Assembly: GCA_949592205.1 (NCBI GenBank)
Contig: CATIUR010000001.1
Span: 76,278,059-76,342,058 of the forward strand
Length of the DNA stretch: 64,000 nucleotides
DNA from: Helichrysum umbraculigerum
Lineage: Eukaryota; Streptophyta; Magnoliopsida; Asterales; Asteraceae
Direction: 5' to 3'
The position numbers and the translations under genes are program-made. Under the pieces are notes generated by a model that saw only the letters and a list, made by a program, of their open reading frames with translations, did not search any database and was not told where the DNA came from. Shown here in pieces: positions 30,647-42,967 of this stretch (position 1 is its first letter; every line of letters begins with the position of its first letter).

Positions 30647-33382
30647 TGTAACACCCCCAAATTTGTCGGATTTGATTAGCGGAAGCATTAGTATTGGCTG
30701 GGGGTGCCACGTCAACATTATACATGCATACGTATCAGATATATGATTACAACAGAACATAATATATTATGATGCCAAAAGTATTAATTACAAAGTTTAC
30801 GGTTCATCGAATCGTACAAGTTAAAAGTAATAAGTTTACAAAAGTAGATTTCTGGAATATGACTAAAACAGTTTCAGTTATACTAGAGAAATCCATATGT
30901 TTCCAAAAAGTTAGCATCCTAAAACTTCACGGGTCGCCTAATTCTCCATGTGTGTTGGCGATTCTTACATGCACAGCTAATTGCCTGAAAAACATAGTAA
31001 AAGTCAACAACGAGGTTGAGTGAATTCACAGGTTTTATGTTTACAAGTTCAGTTTTGATAAACCACGGTTGTTTATAACGTATCGTTGGGATGTCACCCA
31101 AAAGTACAGTGTTGTTGGAAAGTCACCCAAAAGTGTAGTTCGTAAAACCAATTTCGTTTCCCAATAGTTGTTTGTACTAAAGTTCGTATCCTAGTAGTTG
31201 TAGGAAAGCAGTATCCCATTTTCAAGTATGTTCTGTAGGAATGCACGTATCCTAATCGTAGATATGTTTCGTTGGGATGTTGCCCAAAAGTATAGTTCAA
31301 GTTATAGTAGGAATGTAGGTATCCTATTAGTTGATCGTAGGAATATCAGTATCCTAATCGTTTGGTGGGACCATGTCAGTAGGAACCCAGTGCCCATGTC
31401 CGTAGGGACTTTTCATCATAGTAAACCCATGTTCGCAGGATCTAGTGCCCATGTCAGAAGGGACTTTTCAACAGTCTGTGCCCATGTCAGTAGGGACTTT
31501 TTAACGGTTTATCAACAATAGTAGACCCATGTTCGCAGGATCTAGTGCCCATGTCAGAAGGGACTTTTCAATGGTCTGTGCCCATGTCAGTAGGGGCTTT
31601 TTCAGTTGCTCAATCAGTTAAGCAAATAGTGTTGCTGATCGTTCTCTAGCGTTTTCAAAACATGTTTATGCGTTTACAGTATTTATAGTATGAAAGCATT
31701 ATTTCATAATCATTAGTTTGTGTATCGGTTTACCAGTTCTATGTACTCCATTCGTTCGAGTAAAATAGTATACAGTCATGTATATATAAAAGCGTTTGAC
31801 TATGTTTTCCACCCCTGTTCAAAGCAGTTAAAACAGTAAAAGTAGAGGCAGTGAACTCACCTGTCGAGTTAAGTTGTGTGTGAGCGCTAGCAAACCTAAG
31901 CCCAAGTACAGTCCGAAATCTCCTAACGTCCTAAACGTATGAGATTTAATAAGTATGTGGATTTCTAAGCTAATCGTCCATGCTGGTGTTCGTACAACCA
32001 AGTTATGTCCAAAGTGTTTGTTAAACGTTCACGTTTGTATTTCGTTGTTTGTGAAAATGTGTACGACTCATTGGTGATAGTTTGAAATCATAATTTCAGC
32101 AAAATAAGTGTGTTTGAAATGTTTGTATCGTTCGTATATCGTATCGTATGTAAATATTCGTTTCCGGTTAAGTTCGATACTTAGATTAAAAATAAGTTGC
32201 AAGTTTTTCTGTTTTTGGCGACACTGGTCTAGTGTCGCTATAGGCGACACTAGTTAGGCTTACACTAGGTGAGTGTCGCTAGATTCCTGATTTTTAATTG
32301 AGTAGCGACACTTGGTTAGTGTCGCTATAGGCGACACTTGTTCAATTATGGCGTCACTAAGGTAGTGTCGCTAGGATGGATCTGGTTAAGTATTTCAGCG
32401 ACACTTAAGTAGTGTCGCTATAGGGGCGACACTTAAGCATAGCGACACTTAGCTAGTGTCGCTAGCACTGTTTTTGGCACATAGCGAGACTTCCAACTGT
32501 TCGACGAACAGCTTGAAAAAGTCGGGTTTTTGGTCGATTTTGGACGTTTTCGGTTGTATAAATCACTAAAACATGGTAATCTAAGTATACTAAATATGAA
32601 ACATGAAAGAAAACTTCGAAATCTAAGGATTTACGGGAAATGTCGGAAACTTACGCGTGTCGGTTTTGAAATCCGAAAAGGTAGAAGTGTAGATCTCGAC
32701 TCCGTGATCGTTTTCTTCTAAAGGAGTATGATGATTTGTTGAGTTTTTGTTGTAGTTTTGTAGGGTTTGTGTGAGTGTTTTTGAGTGAGAAAGAGATGGA
32801 GAGAATGAGAGTGTAGAGAGAGAGAGTGAAAATGAGAATGAGGGAAATGGGAGGGGGTTGGGCCGGTTTTACCAAAAGGGGAAAGGAGGGGACTTTGTCC
32901 CGCGCTGTGGTATTTTACCAGTGTTAGTTTACCCGATCGTTAATTGTTAAGATATTTTAGATTATAAATATTTAATTACGTTTTCGCTTCTATTTTTGGT
33001 TGGAATGTTTTATGGAAATAATTTAATTAAGTTTATGAAATTTTAACTTTGTTTTGTTTCAGTTTGCGAAATAAATGTTTATACGTTATAAAATTATTTG
33101 TAAATATTATCAACCTAATATTTAATAGTTAATAACGTTATTTAATAATTCCGTTTATTAAATAATTTTGTTCACCAACAGTCGTATATTTTTGTCGTGT
33201 TTGTTCCAATCGTTTTGTATGTAATTACATCTAATTACAAATAAGTAATACTACGCGTATTAAATAGTTGGGCTTTGCTAGACTTACCTCTAAAATGCGT
33301 TGTGAATTCACTCAAGTAGGGAATTAGCCTAAAATGCGTGCAATTAACGTTTATGATTTTGTCAAAGTTGCGGGGTGTCACA
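30647..33382 (-). repeat. E1 LTR3: solo LTR, chimera of LTR1 and LTR2
   Basis: A complete 2736-bp LTR is flanked on both sides by GTATA, with no interior. Its left part shares variants with LTR1 (CATTATTTCATAATCATTAG, ATGTACTCC, ATACAGTC). From 31794 on it shares LTR2 variants (AAGCGTTTG, CCTAACGTCC, CTAAGGTAG, AGTCGGGTTT). The switch lies in the shared stretch 31774-31793. Confidence 0.9.
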
Positions 33383-33900
33383 GTATATGTGTAACACCCC
33401 CAAATTTTGGGTTGCGGAAGCGGTCGGGTCGGGGTGTTACCAAATCAAATATCAACAGCACATAAGCTATAATGAACGACTCTATATGCGTCGTTTACAA
33501 TACATTGTTATTATAAAAGTCTTACACTATTATAATAGTTTACAAAAGCTCGAGATTTAATGAAAGAGATTCTATGGCATAACTAATTATACAAAATATA
33601 GTAATGCATGACAATCTCCTGATGTTTGCATGAGACTCGAGCTAATGGGCATCCTGAGTGAGCAGACCTACTGCTGCTGCGAACCTTAGAATACACGCTA
33701 AAAGGTCAGCTAAAAGCTGGTGAGCTCACAGGTTTAACGATAAAGTATAATGTATGAACCGTAAGATTTAAGTATGATAATTTGCAATTAAGCAAATAAG
33801 TAAATGATAAATGATGTATATAACTGCCATGAGCACATAGTCTGAGCTTAACTAAGGTGTCAGGATCACAATCAAGTGCCTGAGCGATGGTGCCTCTATG

Positions 33901-33976
33901 CGTGTGCCTAATCAACACACGTATGAACAAATAATAATGCGTCCGTTTGACCAGTCAGTGCGTGCTGACCCGGACG
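33901..33976. repeat. Single hairpins in A 3' LTR
   Basis: CGTGTG-n9-CACACG lies at 33901-33921. A compound stem with CGTCCG (33940) pairing CGGACG (33971) encloses GTCAG/CTGAC. LTR C has matching structures with exchanged pairs (CGAGTG/CACTCG at 50449-50469; GTTAG/CTAAC near 50502). Confidence 0.7.
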
Positions 33977-34531
33977 GGGAGTGTAAGTCCCATATGGTAC
34001 CATACACTAACATTCACGCTACAAAGTATTACCAAACTATGCTTGGAGGACTTAAATGATTAGATGAATAAACTCATGCAGAATATAGCGATATTTGATA
34101 CTTGCGTTCACATGTAAAACAAAATAAGCATGTATTCCCACCCCTGGGTTAAAAATATTAAAATGAGGGGCTATGAGACTCACCTGAGTCTGATGAGTTG
34201 CTATCAAGCACTAGTGATGGTGTATAAGGGAAATGATGTCGTTTCCAACGAATGAAACCTGCTGGCCGTCTTAGACGCGCAAGGTTTATAATAATGATTA
34301 GATGTCCTAACAGATCATCTATGCTAGTTGTTCATCCAACTAGTAATGTCCAAATGATTTGGTTTGATTGTTTAGGTTTGAGTTTTGAAAACATGTACGG
34401 CCCGTTGGTGAGTTTTCGTAATAATAATTCTAAAGTATCATTATTATGTATTACATTGTTTTGTATACTTATAAAAGTATATTTGTACGCAAGGGTATGT
34501 ATAGGTTTACACTAATATTTCTGAAAATAGA

Positions 34532-34584
<53 letters not shown>

Positions 34585-36286
34585 GATTAGGATTCAGGGA
34601 GAAGAAATATTTTAGAGAGAAAGGAGAGAAGAGATCTCGACCCATTAATTAAATTGATCAATGGCTCAAAAGTAGGATGGCACAAATTGTAAATAATTGC
34701 AACATTATTTGACTATAAGAGGGGTAAAATTGTCTACATAAATTCAGTTATTTTTTTGGAATCGTCTGAGTTTTAATAATCCCTATAAAATCTCCTAGAA
34801 ACTAGGTGTCTATCAAATTAATGGAGAGTCATCCGTATTTAGTTTTTGTGTCGATAATAAAAAAATAAATGTGGTTCTCATTCGAGATTTGAAATACCTT
34901 TTACTTTTTGGTGACCTATTTATGTGAATTAAATAAGATTTTTTTCATTCTTTTTGTAGAATCATTAAATGAGTTTTAATATTTTTAATCAATATAGTGT
35001 ATTTCAGTGAAACACAATGATAGGCATATAGTTTGTTTCTAACTCATCATCAATTTTTTTGTATACTATATAATATATATGAATCAATGGGCAAGAATTA
35101 TGTGAATCAATGTTGTAAAACTTTTAAACCGATGTTATGATTTTGCTGAACTAGTGTTACATTTTTCTGAATCGATGTCATTACATTTCTGAATCGCGTT
35201 GTAGAATTTACGAATCAATGCTAGAAAATGTTCATAATTAATTTTAGTATAATACATGCTACGCTTATAAATTTTGAATCAAAGATTTATCATTAAGATC
35301 TATGAATCTATTTGCTGAATCAAAGATTATGTAATCATCGTTTAAAATAGAGAATCATTTAATGTGAAAAGATCATTATGATAAATTAATAATCAACCTT
35401 CTTCTGTTACAAACTTTTGAATCAATGCCATAGTATTCATGAATCACTATTATAAATTTGTGAATTAATATTATAATATAATGAATCATTGTAATAAATT
35501 TGTGAATCAATATTATAATACTTATGAATCAATATTATATGATATGTGAATCAATTTCGGTTGATTCATTGTTATGTATTACGAATTTTTCAATCTTTTT
35601 GGAATTGTTTCATTAAAATATTTTAAGTTGAATAGAACGTTTGCATACATAATCCCGCAAATAAGTCTATCGATTTTCGGCATCAAAAAGGTACAATCGA
35701 TTTTTCACCTGCAATGGACGACTCGATATATGGATCATATAATTCTATTCTTTATAATAAACAAATCTATTTCTAAAAAATATGCATATTAAACACACAA
35801 AAATAATAAAAATACCGATGTCGAATGAACCGTTAACATATCTAGTCGTAAACGATGATTACAAAGCTAAAAAATCATTTACAACTATATCATCGTCATT
35901 CATTCTCTATTAGAAGTATTCATTTTCACGCATGTGATTTTTTTGCGTATGGTATCCAAGCCAAATTGAAGAATCCATTTCAGTTAGAGACATCAAAACA
36001 TTATATATATTCATGTACTATAGAGATCACCGCATGATTCCGATTAATTATAAAAGAAAAGTTGTAGTTGATTAAGAGAGAGATAGTGGTTTTGATTTTA
36101 GAATAGTGGATATAACAACTCCTAATTTCACGTACACAATGTTGATTTCTTATTTACCAATTAATATCAATATTAATTAATTAAAAACCAAAATGTCAAT
36201 CCTACCCTTTGACCATAATTTTAAATGAGTGGCCTATAATGCTTCTCCTCTTTCTCCACCAAAATATCCTTCTTTTTTGATCCTCC

Positions 36287-36290
<4 letters not shown>
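34585..36290. mobile_element. Non-autonomous MULE-like element in A 3' LTR
   Basis: A 1706-bp insertion into the TA run begins GATTAGGATTCAGGGAGAAG. The complement of its right end begins AGTTGGAGGATCAAAAAAGA, and the inner 30 bases of the two ends agree in most positions, giving an imperfect 50-bp inverted repeat. The A 5' LTR (48330-48347) lacks the insertion. The 9-bp duplication expected of a MULE cannot be resolved inside (TA)n. No transposase is encoded. Confidence 0.6.
35080..35560 (+). repeat. Degenerate GAATCAATG repeats inside the MULE-like element
   Basis: About a dozen spaced copies of GAATCAATG or close variants, often followed by TTATAA or TTGTAA, occur every 25-40 bases. Confidence 0.7.

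Positions 36291-36375
<85 letters not shown>
36291..36375. repeat. (AT)n microsatellite, about 85 bp
   Basis: A pure AT dinucleotide run lies at the right side of the MULE-like insertion. Similar runs are at 38187-38258 and 39583-39639. Confidence 0.97.
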
Positions 36376-36379
<4 letters not shown>

Positions 36380-36870
36380 AATTTGTATACAAGTCCGAAA
36401 GTATACTTATCCGAAGTTATATATGGTTCCGAAAGTGAGTGAGTCCGAATGTATGTCTTAGTCCGAAAGTTCGTATCCGAATGTATATATACGTATCCGA
36501 ATTTATCCGTGCGTTTATATCCGAAAGTTTGAGGTCCGAAAGTGTAAAAATTCAAGGTTTTGGGCGAAAAACACTATTCATCCGAACTTAGCAAAAGTCA
36601 ACTCCGAACTTTGACATTCGAAGTCAAAAATCTGAATTTGACTTGAAAATCCGAAAGTCAACAAAAGTCAAAGTTTGGAGTAAAATTTAGTCCGAATTTG
36701 TGATTTTTATTTGACTAAGTAAACAATATCGAATCATTCTGAACTTTTTACACGATGTTCCCATACATCTTATGTACTTCTTGTAATTTTTTCATGCATT
36801 TTGAAGGTCGTTTGATATTTTTTAAAAATTCGCAAAAGATCAGGGTTCATTTTAGTCCGAATTTAGACCT
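36376..36870 (+). repeat. TCCGAA-type direct repeat field in A 3' LTR
   Basis: About 15 irregularly spaced copies of TCCGAAAGT, TCCGAATGT or TCCGAATTT. The field recurs at 48347-48840 in the 5' LTR. It lies where E1, C and F have palindromic arrays, but its units are direct. Confidence 0.8.
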
Positions 36871-38185
36871 TTGCTCACAAATCTAACTTTCTGGAAAAAT
36901 TAGCAAAATTACCAAGATTTTCCAAGTGGTCTCATACGTTTTTGAGGTCTAGAACTCGAGTTATGGCTCCGAGAAGACTGATCAGTTTTCTGTCAACCGA
37001 GACAGCTTTGACACGTTGTCGGAGAAAATTATTGTCGTGTACCAAACGGAGTCGGAATGTTACGAAAAATTTTTTGTTAGAAAGCTTACTTCTTGTACTT
37101 CATTTTAGGCTTAATAAACGTCCATTTTCATGTTGTAATGATTTTTCTAAAAATCGTGGAATTAGGAGAAAAAATCTGGAAAGATTTAGTGTTTAAGTGT
37201 ATTTGTTCCAAAAATGTTTTTAAGCTTATGATTTGGACATTATCTTGCTAAATGAACTTACTAACATGTATATAAGTGTTAAGAAAGTAAATATAGTTAG
37301 AGTTTGATGGTTCTTACTTAGAAAGATGATGATCGAGAGGAGAAAACGAGAGATGGTGCACAGTTTTGCTTTCCTCTTCTTCTCCTTGCGTTTTTCTTCG
37401 ATTTCCTTCAAGTATTGGTGCTATACGATGGTGGTTGAGTGGTGGTTGTATGGTGGTGGTGGTGGACCGATTGTAGAGAGAGAGATGAGAGGTTTTAGTG
37501 AGAGAAAGGGATGGGAAAGAATGAAGAAAGATTAGATGATGGTGGTGGTTTAAAGTCAAGAAACAAGATCCATGTTTCATGGATTTTGTTTGGCTGATTT
37601 TTCCAAGTCAAAAAGGAGGCAAGGTTGTTACAATCTTGTCTCCATACTTTGGTATTATACCCGTGTTCGTTTTCCAGATCGTTTAAACGTATATTTAGAC
37701 GTTATATAATATACGTACGTGTTTGATATAAAAATACATCTTCGATGGCTTAACTTGAAGTATTACTTAATAATACTTGGTAACATTTATAAAATGTTTT
37801 GGACAAAGTGTCGGTGACGATGATTGTTTGACGATTATTTAATATCATGACGATTAAATGACGTTTAAACTAAACGTATTGCTTTTCGATATAACTTTCA
37901 ATATTTATAGTGGAAGTATTTTATCAAAATACTTTACTTGAAGTTATAAAAATATAACTTTGGTTGGTTTTGATTGTCGGGCACAAATCGTGCGTTTTTT
38001 GTTGCGTATGAGTGTTTTATACGATACGAGTTACGTGTTAACTATTATAAACATAATAATTAATAAATAATGTGATTATTAAATAATTTCATATTACTTA
38101 ATAATTTGATTCATGAACGTCCGTATTTGATTTTTCTGCGTTCTTTCAGATTGATTTATAATGATTATTAAATAATCATCTAACG

Positions 38186-38186
<1 letters not shown>

Positions 38187-38258
<72 letters not shown>
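38187..38258. repeat. (TA)n microsatellite
   Basis: A pure TA run of about 72 bp inside the A 3' LTR, followed by CACACACATATA. Confidence 0.96.
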
Positions 38259-38266
<8 letters not shown>

Positions 38267-38365
38267 TATATAATATCCGAATACTTTCGTTTTAATACGT
38301 ACCAAGTACGAATGATTAAGGTTTAAATTAGGAGCTAATTTTGCTCTTTTTGACCGGGTGTCACA

Positions 38366-38383
38366 TTCTCCCCTTGTTAGGAG
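38366..38383 (-). other. A polypurine tract
   Basis: The minus strand reads CTCCTAACAAGGGGAGAA directly before the LTR. It is nearly the same as B's tract (42797-42814) on the other strand. Confidence 0.88.
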
Positions 38384-38920
38384 AATTTCGTTCCGAAATT
38401 CAACCGAAACCTAGGACTGCGTGTTTCTAAGGCCGACTACATAATATAAGTCTTTTTATTAAGACTTCCGGTTTTTCTCTCCCCTTGTTAGGCTTGAGCC
38501 TACCGATCGCTAAAGGAAATGATGGGAAGTTTTTTCGATTCTTTACCCGACCGTAATGTCTACGTGACAAGGTCGGTCCGCATTAACAAGTATTACTATG
38601 ATTAAACTTAATAGTCCAACGAATTTTGTAAGTCCTACTGTGTTCCTAGAGTTTAGAATAATTATCGATACCGTATTAGATCTAATACCTTTCAATATTA
38701 ACAAATATAGGTTTCCGATACCTAGACCGAATTACATATTATCCGAATATTATAAGTGAATATAATAATCCTAATTAAATAACCGTATATGAATACCGAC
38801 TAATATAATCATATTATGCATACCGAAGTTATTACCGAATTATGTATCGTGTAAGAAATAAGACAGACGTTACGCAGCATGTTGAAGTTCATGATGTATG
38901 CAATACAGAAGCGATTTTTG

Positions 38921-39465
38921 TTACGCGACAAGGTACGTACCCATGTCAGGGTCTGGATGAGTGTTCCTAGCATTCAGCACGAAGAACCTTCCTTTGGCAG
39001 TATTGTTGTTTTTCAACTTTGGGCACTCATTCCTAAAGTGTCCTGTGTCTCCACACTCATAGCAGGACTTAGGTTTTCCAATGGTGGTGTTGGCATTGGT
39101 AGATCTGCAGTCTTTGGCCAGATGCCCATACCTTTAACATTTTCCACAAGGAGTACCGCAAGGACCTTCATGATGTCTGCGACACTTTGAACAGAAGGGT
39201 TTATTCCCAGTGTAACCCTTGTTGGACTTAGAATCAGTGTTAGAGACTTTATCAGAATCAGCCTTCTTTGATGATGGTTGGTTTTGATTGGGGTTTTCAG
39301 ACCACTTTCTTTTGTTATCCCCAGAGTTGTTCCCTATGTTTTTGGCAACAGATGTTCCCTGGCGAACCATTTGTGCCATCAGTTTATATGCCATACGCAC
39401 CGTACCATGAAATGTGGGGGAATTGGATGAAGTAACCATCCCCTGAATTTGTGGAGGAAGTCCCC
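38921..39465 (-). pseudogene. gag: A Gag remnant, C-terminal part
   Basis: This continues the frame of 45732-46266 once B and one TCCCC copy (6266 bp) are removed. It encodes the end of the Gag core, a Ser/Asn/Lys-rich linker and CCHC knuckles (CGKC...GHLAKDC and CYECGDTGHFRNEC). It ends at TAA 38921-38923 soon after GRFFVLNAR, where protease should begin. A TAA at 39134-39136 lies inside the first knuckle. Confidence 0.87.
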
Positions 39466-39579
39466 TGTAACAACCCCAAAATTAGGGTAAATTTAAAATT
39501 TTCCTAATTACTTGTTTACTACTGTATTTAGTATAAAATAGGACTAAGTACGATAATTACTTACTATATATGTATATAG

Positions 39580-39648
<69 letters not shown>

Positions 39649-42406
39649 GATTCGTTCAAATCGTATGAGATTACAAAAATACAAAATATGAACGTTGGTG
39701 ACAACTTTTAAAAATAATGTGGATTTATCCAAACAAACATTATTTACTTTATTATATTACGAAAATATATTACACGTTATACGTTTTGTTTAAAACGTGA
39801 CTTTACAGTACAAAAATGCGCGAGACGCGCCCGACATACGAAATACACTTAAGTTATATTTTATAACTTCATAATAAGCATTTTGATAAAATACTTCGGC
39901 TAAAAATATCGCGATTACACGCGTACGGTTAACACGTTTAGAAACGTTACACAATTCGAATAAACGCACGATTCGCGACCGATGACCAAACGAAATCTCG
40001 AATATTATTTTAGTAACTTAAAATGTGTTATTTGAGTAAAACTTTTATTTAAAATATCGGGTTTTAAATCGTTAACAAAACGTATTATATAAAACGTTAT
40101 ACGATTAATTAAAACGTAAAACGACCGGGTAAACGAGCACCGCACTTAACGAAACTTGGGAAATGATTTAAACACCCACCTAGTGGGTGGGACCCACGAA
40201 ATCTGCAGCCAAAAAGGGGGGGATGGGAAGCCATGCCAAAGACTTCCCTCTTTGGTACTTACACACTCAACCCTCCATACCACTCCCCTCATTCATTCAC
40301 TTACACACTCCAAACTCTCACCACACTTCACCCAAACTCTCTCTACTCCCTCCTCCCTCTCCCCTGGTCGTTCTCCAACCCACCACCACAAACCACCATC
40401 ATCTACAACTTGATTCTTGAAGGAAATCAAAAGAAAAGCTCGGTTTTCGCATCCTCTTCGCACCACGACTCTAGATCTTTGATATCCTTGTAAGATTCTC
40501 GTTTACTTTGCTAGATTTACTTGGTTACTACTTATTAACATGTTTAGTTGCTTACTTAATAAAGAAATGTCCAAATCTTTGGTTAAAACTCGTTTTTAAA
40601 ACACTTATGTACATACCACTTCCTGGCCAGAAAAACCGTCGCACAAAAAGAACCATAACTTGAGTTGTAAGTTAGATAAACGTGTGAGACCACTTGGAAA
40701 AGTTTGGTATTTTCGTCTTGAACAAAAAGTTCTTCTTTAGCTACTTCCATAAATACACCCATTTTCGGCTATTTCTTGATCTTTGGACATAGGTCTGTTC
40801 TGGACCGAATCCGACCCCTCGACATATTTATTTTTGTTTAAAATATTAAACGGACATATGAAAATACCATAAAATGCAGAAATGAACATTACATATAGTA
40901 GAACATGTGTGATTTTTGGTTGGACTTGAATCGGACTACAAATGGGTTAAATCGAGGGTGGAAACCGAGTAAAATTTCTGAAAACTAAAAATAGAGACTG
41001 TTTTGGAAAATTTGCAAAACCGACACTCCGGGTGAACCCCGACACGAACCGATAATTTTCTTAGGCTCTATAAACTATTTTAAGACTTCCCTAAAAGTTT
41101 CGGGTCAAACCGAGCTCGTTTGACTAGGTTTACAAAGTTTTGGATCCGCAGCCCAACTGGATCCACCACCCATCTGGATCCGCGGTCAACTTTGGTCAAC
41201 ATTTTCCAACACTTATTAATTCAACTCAAAATGCTTACCAAACGATTAAAATAGTCTATACTATATAAAACCAATTCAGGGACGATTAATACACATACTT
41301 TGATAAGTATACAATACATTGAGACATATTATAACACCTTGAATTATTATTACATCTCCGTCACCAACGGGCCACACTTAATTACAAAAGATTACAAACG
41401 TACAAACAAATACTTGGACATTAACTAGTTTGGGAACAACTAGCATGGATACCTTACAAGTATTCCATTTACTTACTGAACCTTATGCGTATTAGGACGC
41501 TAAGGGCTGCTAGTTCGGATACTACTTTGCTTGCTTACTGTATTGTCTGCTAAACTCAGGTGAGTCTTACAGCCCCTACTTTACTTTTTTTTTTTTTACT
41601 CAGGGGTGAGATGCATTACTTGTTTTCATAAAAACTAATAATGGCCGAGTTAACGCATAATTAGCATGACCTGCAATTATGGTGGCTCATGGCCGAGTTA
41701 ACGCATGATTAGCATGACCTGCAATCATGGTGGCTCACGTTTCTTACCTGTTTTATATGAACGTTTTGAATTACATTCACTGGTGTGCTATTATTTACTG
41801 TATGTTAAGCTTCTATTATGATAGTTCGTGGAAACGCATGATTGGCATGACCTGCAATCATTACGGAGTGAACGATTTGTATGACCTGCGATCGTTACTC
41901 ATTACGGTTAGCAAGACCTGCAACCACCTACTTACAAAGGATTAGCATGACCTGCAATCAATACTTAAGTGAACGATTAACATGACCTGAAATCGTTACT
42001 TACTGGCTGGCTTACGATTTACAATTACTACTTGTGTGTTCAAACTGTTTACTTACTTACAAACCTGTGAGATTCACCAACCTTTTTGGTTGACCGGTTT
42101 AGTAATGCTTCTCAGGTACACAACATCAGTAGGGATGCCCAGCAGGATAAGCTTACCTAGCTCGAGTCGCATGCATTTACAAGCTTGGAGATTTACATAC
42201 ATTACTTTTGTACTTACTGTTATGTATTAGAATCTCTAGGAATTTATACGAAACTCGAGCTTGTATTTTGAACTACTTATATATTAATGTAATAACTTTT
42301 CGAACGTCTCATTTAGAGTCGTTCACTGTATCCTTTGTGCTTGTGATTATTGATTAGTAACACCCAAAACTCGCTTCCGCAAACTGTTAAATTTGGGGGT
42401 GTTACA
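39466..42406 (+). repeat. B 5' LTR
   Basis: It runs from TGTAACAACCCCAAAATTAG to GGGGGTGTTACA. It has a TA run (39583-39639), a CT/CA-rich leader (about 40255-40490) with GTAAG at 40490, three GGATCC-containing repeats near 41150-41205 and hairpin array II (41656-41997). The three overlapping 77-86-codon frames at 40156-40493 come from the leader and are not supported as genes. Confidence 0.95.
41656..41997 (+). repeat. Hairpin array II in B 5' LTR: conserved loop, co-varying arms
   Basis: Seven units are centred on AGCATGACCTGC or close variants. The arms are CATAATT/AATTATG (41656-41681), CATGATT/AATCATG (41704-41729), ATGATT/AATCAT (41838-41861), AACGATT/GATCGTT (41871-41896), GGTT/AACC (41906-41925), GATT/AATC (41940-41959) and AACGATT/AATCGTT (41972-41997). 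When one arm changes the other changes to match, while the centre is kept. The copy in the 3' LTR is at 44976-45317. Confidence 0.88.
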
Positions 42407-42814
42407 GATTGGTATCAGAGCCTAAGGTTATAGTGAACTAGGTTGCATTTAGTGGGCCTAGACTATGACCGTTAGGCAGTATTCCTCATTAGGTATAACT
42501 GGTTCAGGAATTATAGCATACAAGTTTAATTTAACATAGCCTGATCAACTATGTACAATTAAATGAAGATGATGTGAGTTCTGAAAGGGGTTATGTTGAA
42601 CCGGAATACATTAGCTGACTCTGACCCCGAGAGAACCGGGACTTTTACTTGATTGTGCTAGACACACACTAGGCGGTTATGTGTTATATATAAATGCATA
42701 GGCCTCATATTCCGTGTATACTTTCTTAGATCCTAAGTACCCAATAGGATTAAGAAACAAGCGATTACTACTTCGAACAAATTTCGGGACGAAATTCTCC
42801 TAACAAGGGGAGAA
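42407..42814 (+). other. B interior: fused leader and polypurine tract
   Basis: It starts GATTGGTATCAGAGCC (primer site 42410-42421). Its first 300 bases closely match the complement of A's leader (46850-47153). Its last 40, ATTTCGGGACGAAATTC onward, match the block before A's polypurine tract. gag and pol are gone. Confidence 0.9.
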
Positions 42815-42931
42815 TGTAACAACCCCAAAATTAGGGTAAATTTAAAATTTTCCTAATTACTTGTTTACTACTGTATTTAGTATGAAATAGGACTAAGTAC
42901 GATAATTACTTACTATATATGTATATAGGTG

Positions 42932-42967
<36 letters not shown>

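Larger units (their letters stand above)
33390..38365 (-). repeat. A 3' LTR, with nested MULE-like element
   Basis: It runs from TGTAACACCCCCAAATTTTG to GGGTGTCACA on the plus strand, interrupted at 34585-36290. On the sense strand a leader with a GTAAG site at 37317 precedes a TCCGAA-type repeat field (36376-36870 on plus), a TG/TA microsatellite and single hairpins near 33975-33901. No gene is present. Confidence 0.9.

Noticed and set aside
40156..40493. Three overlapping frames of 77-86 codons, repeated at 43475-43812
   Set aside because: All lie in the CT/CA-rich leader of LTR B; overlapping frames in all three phases indicate composition, not coding.
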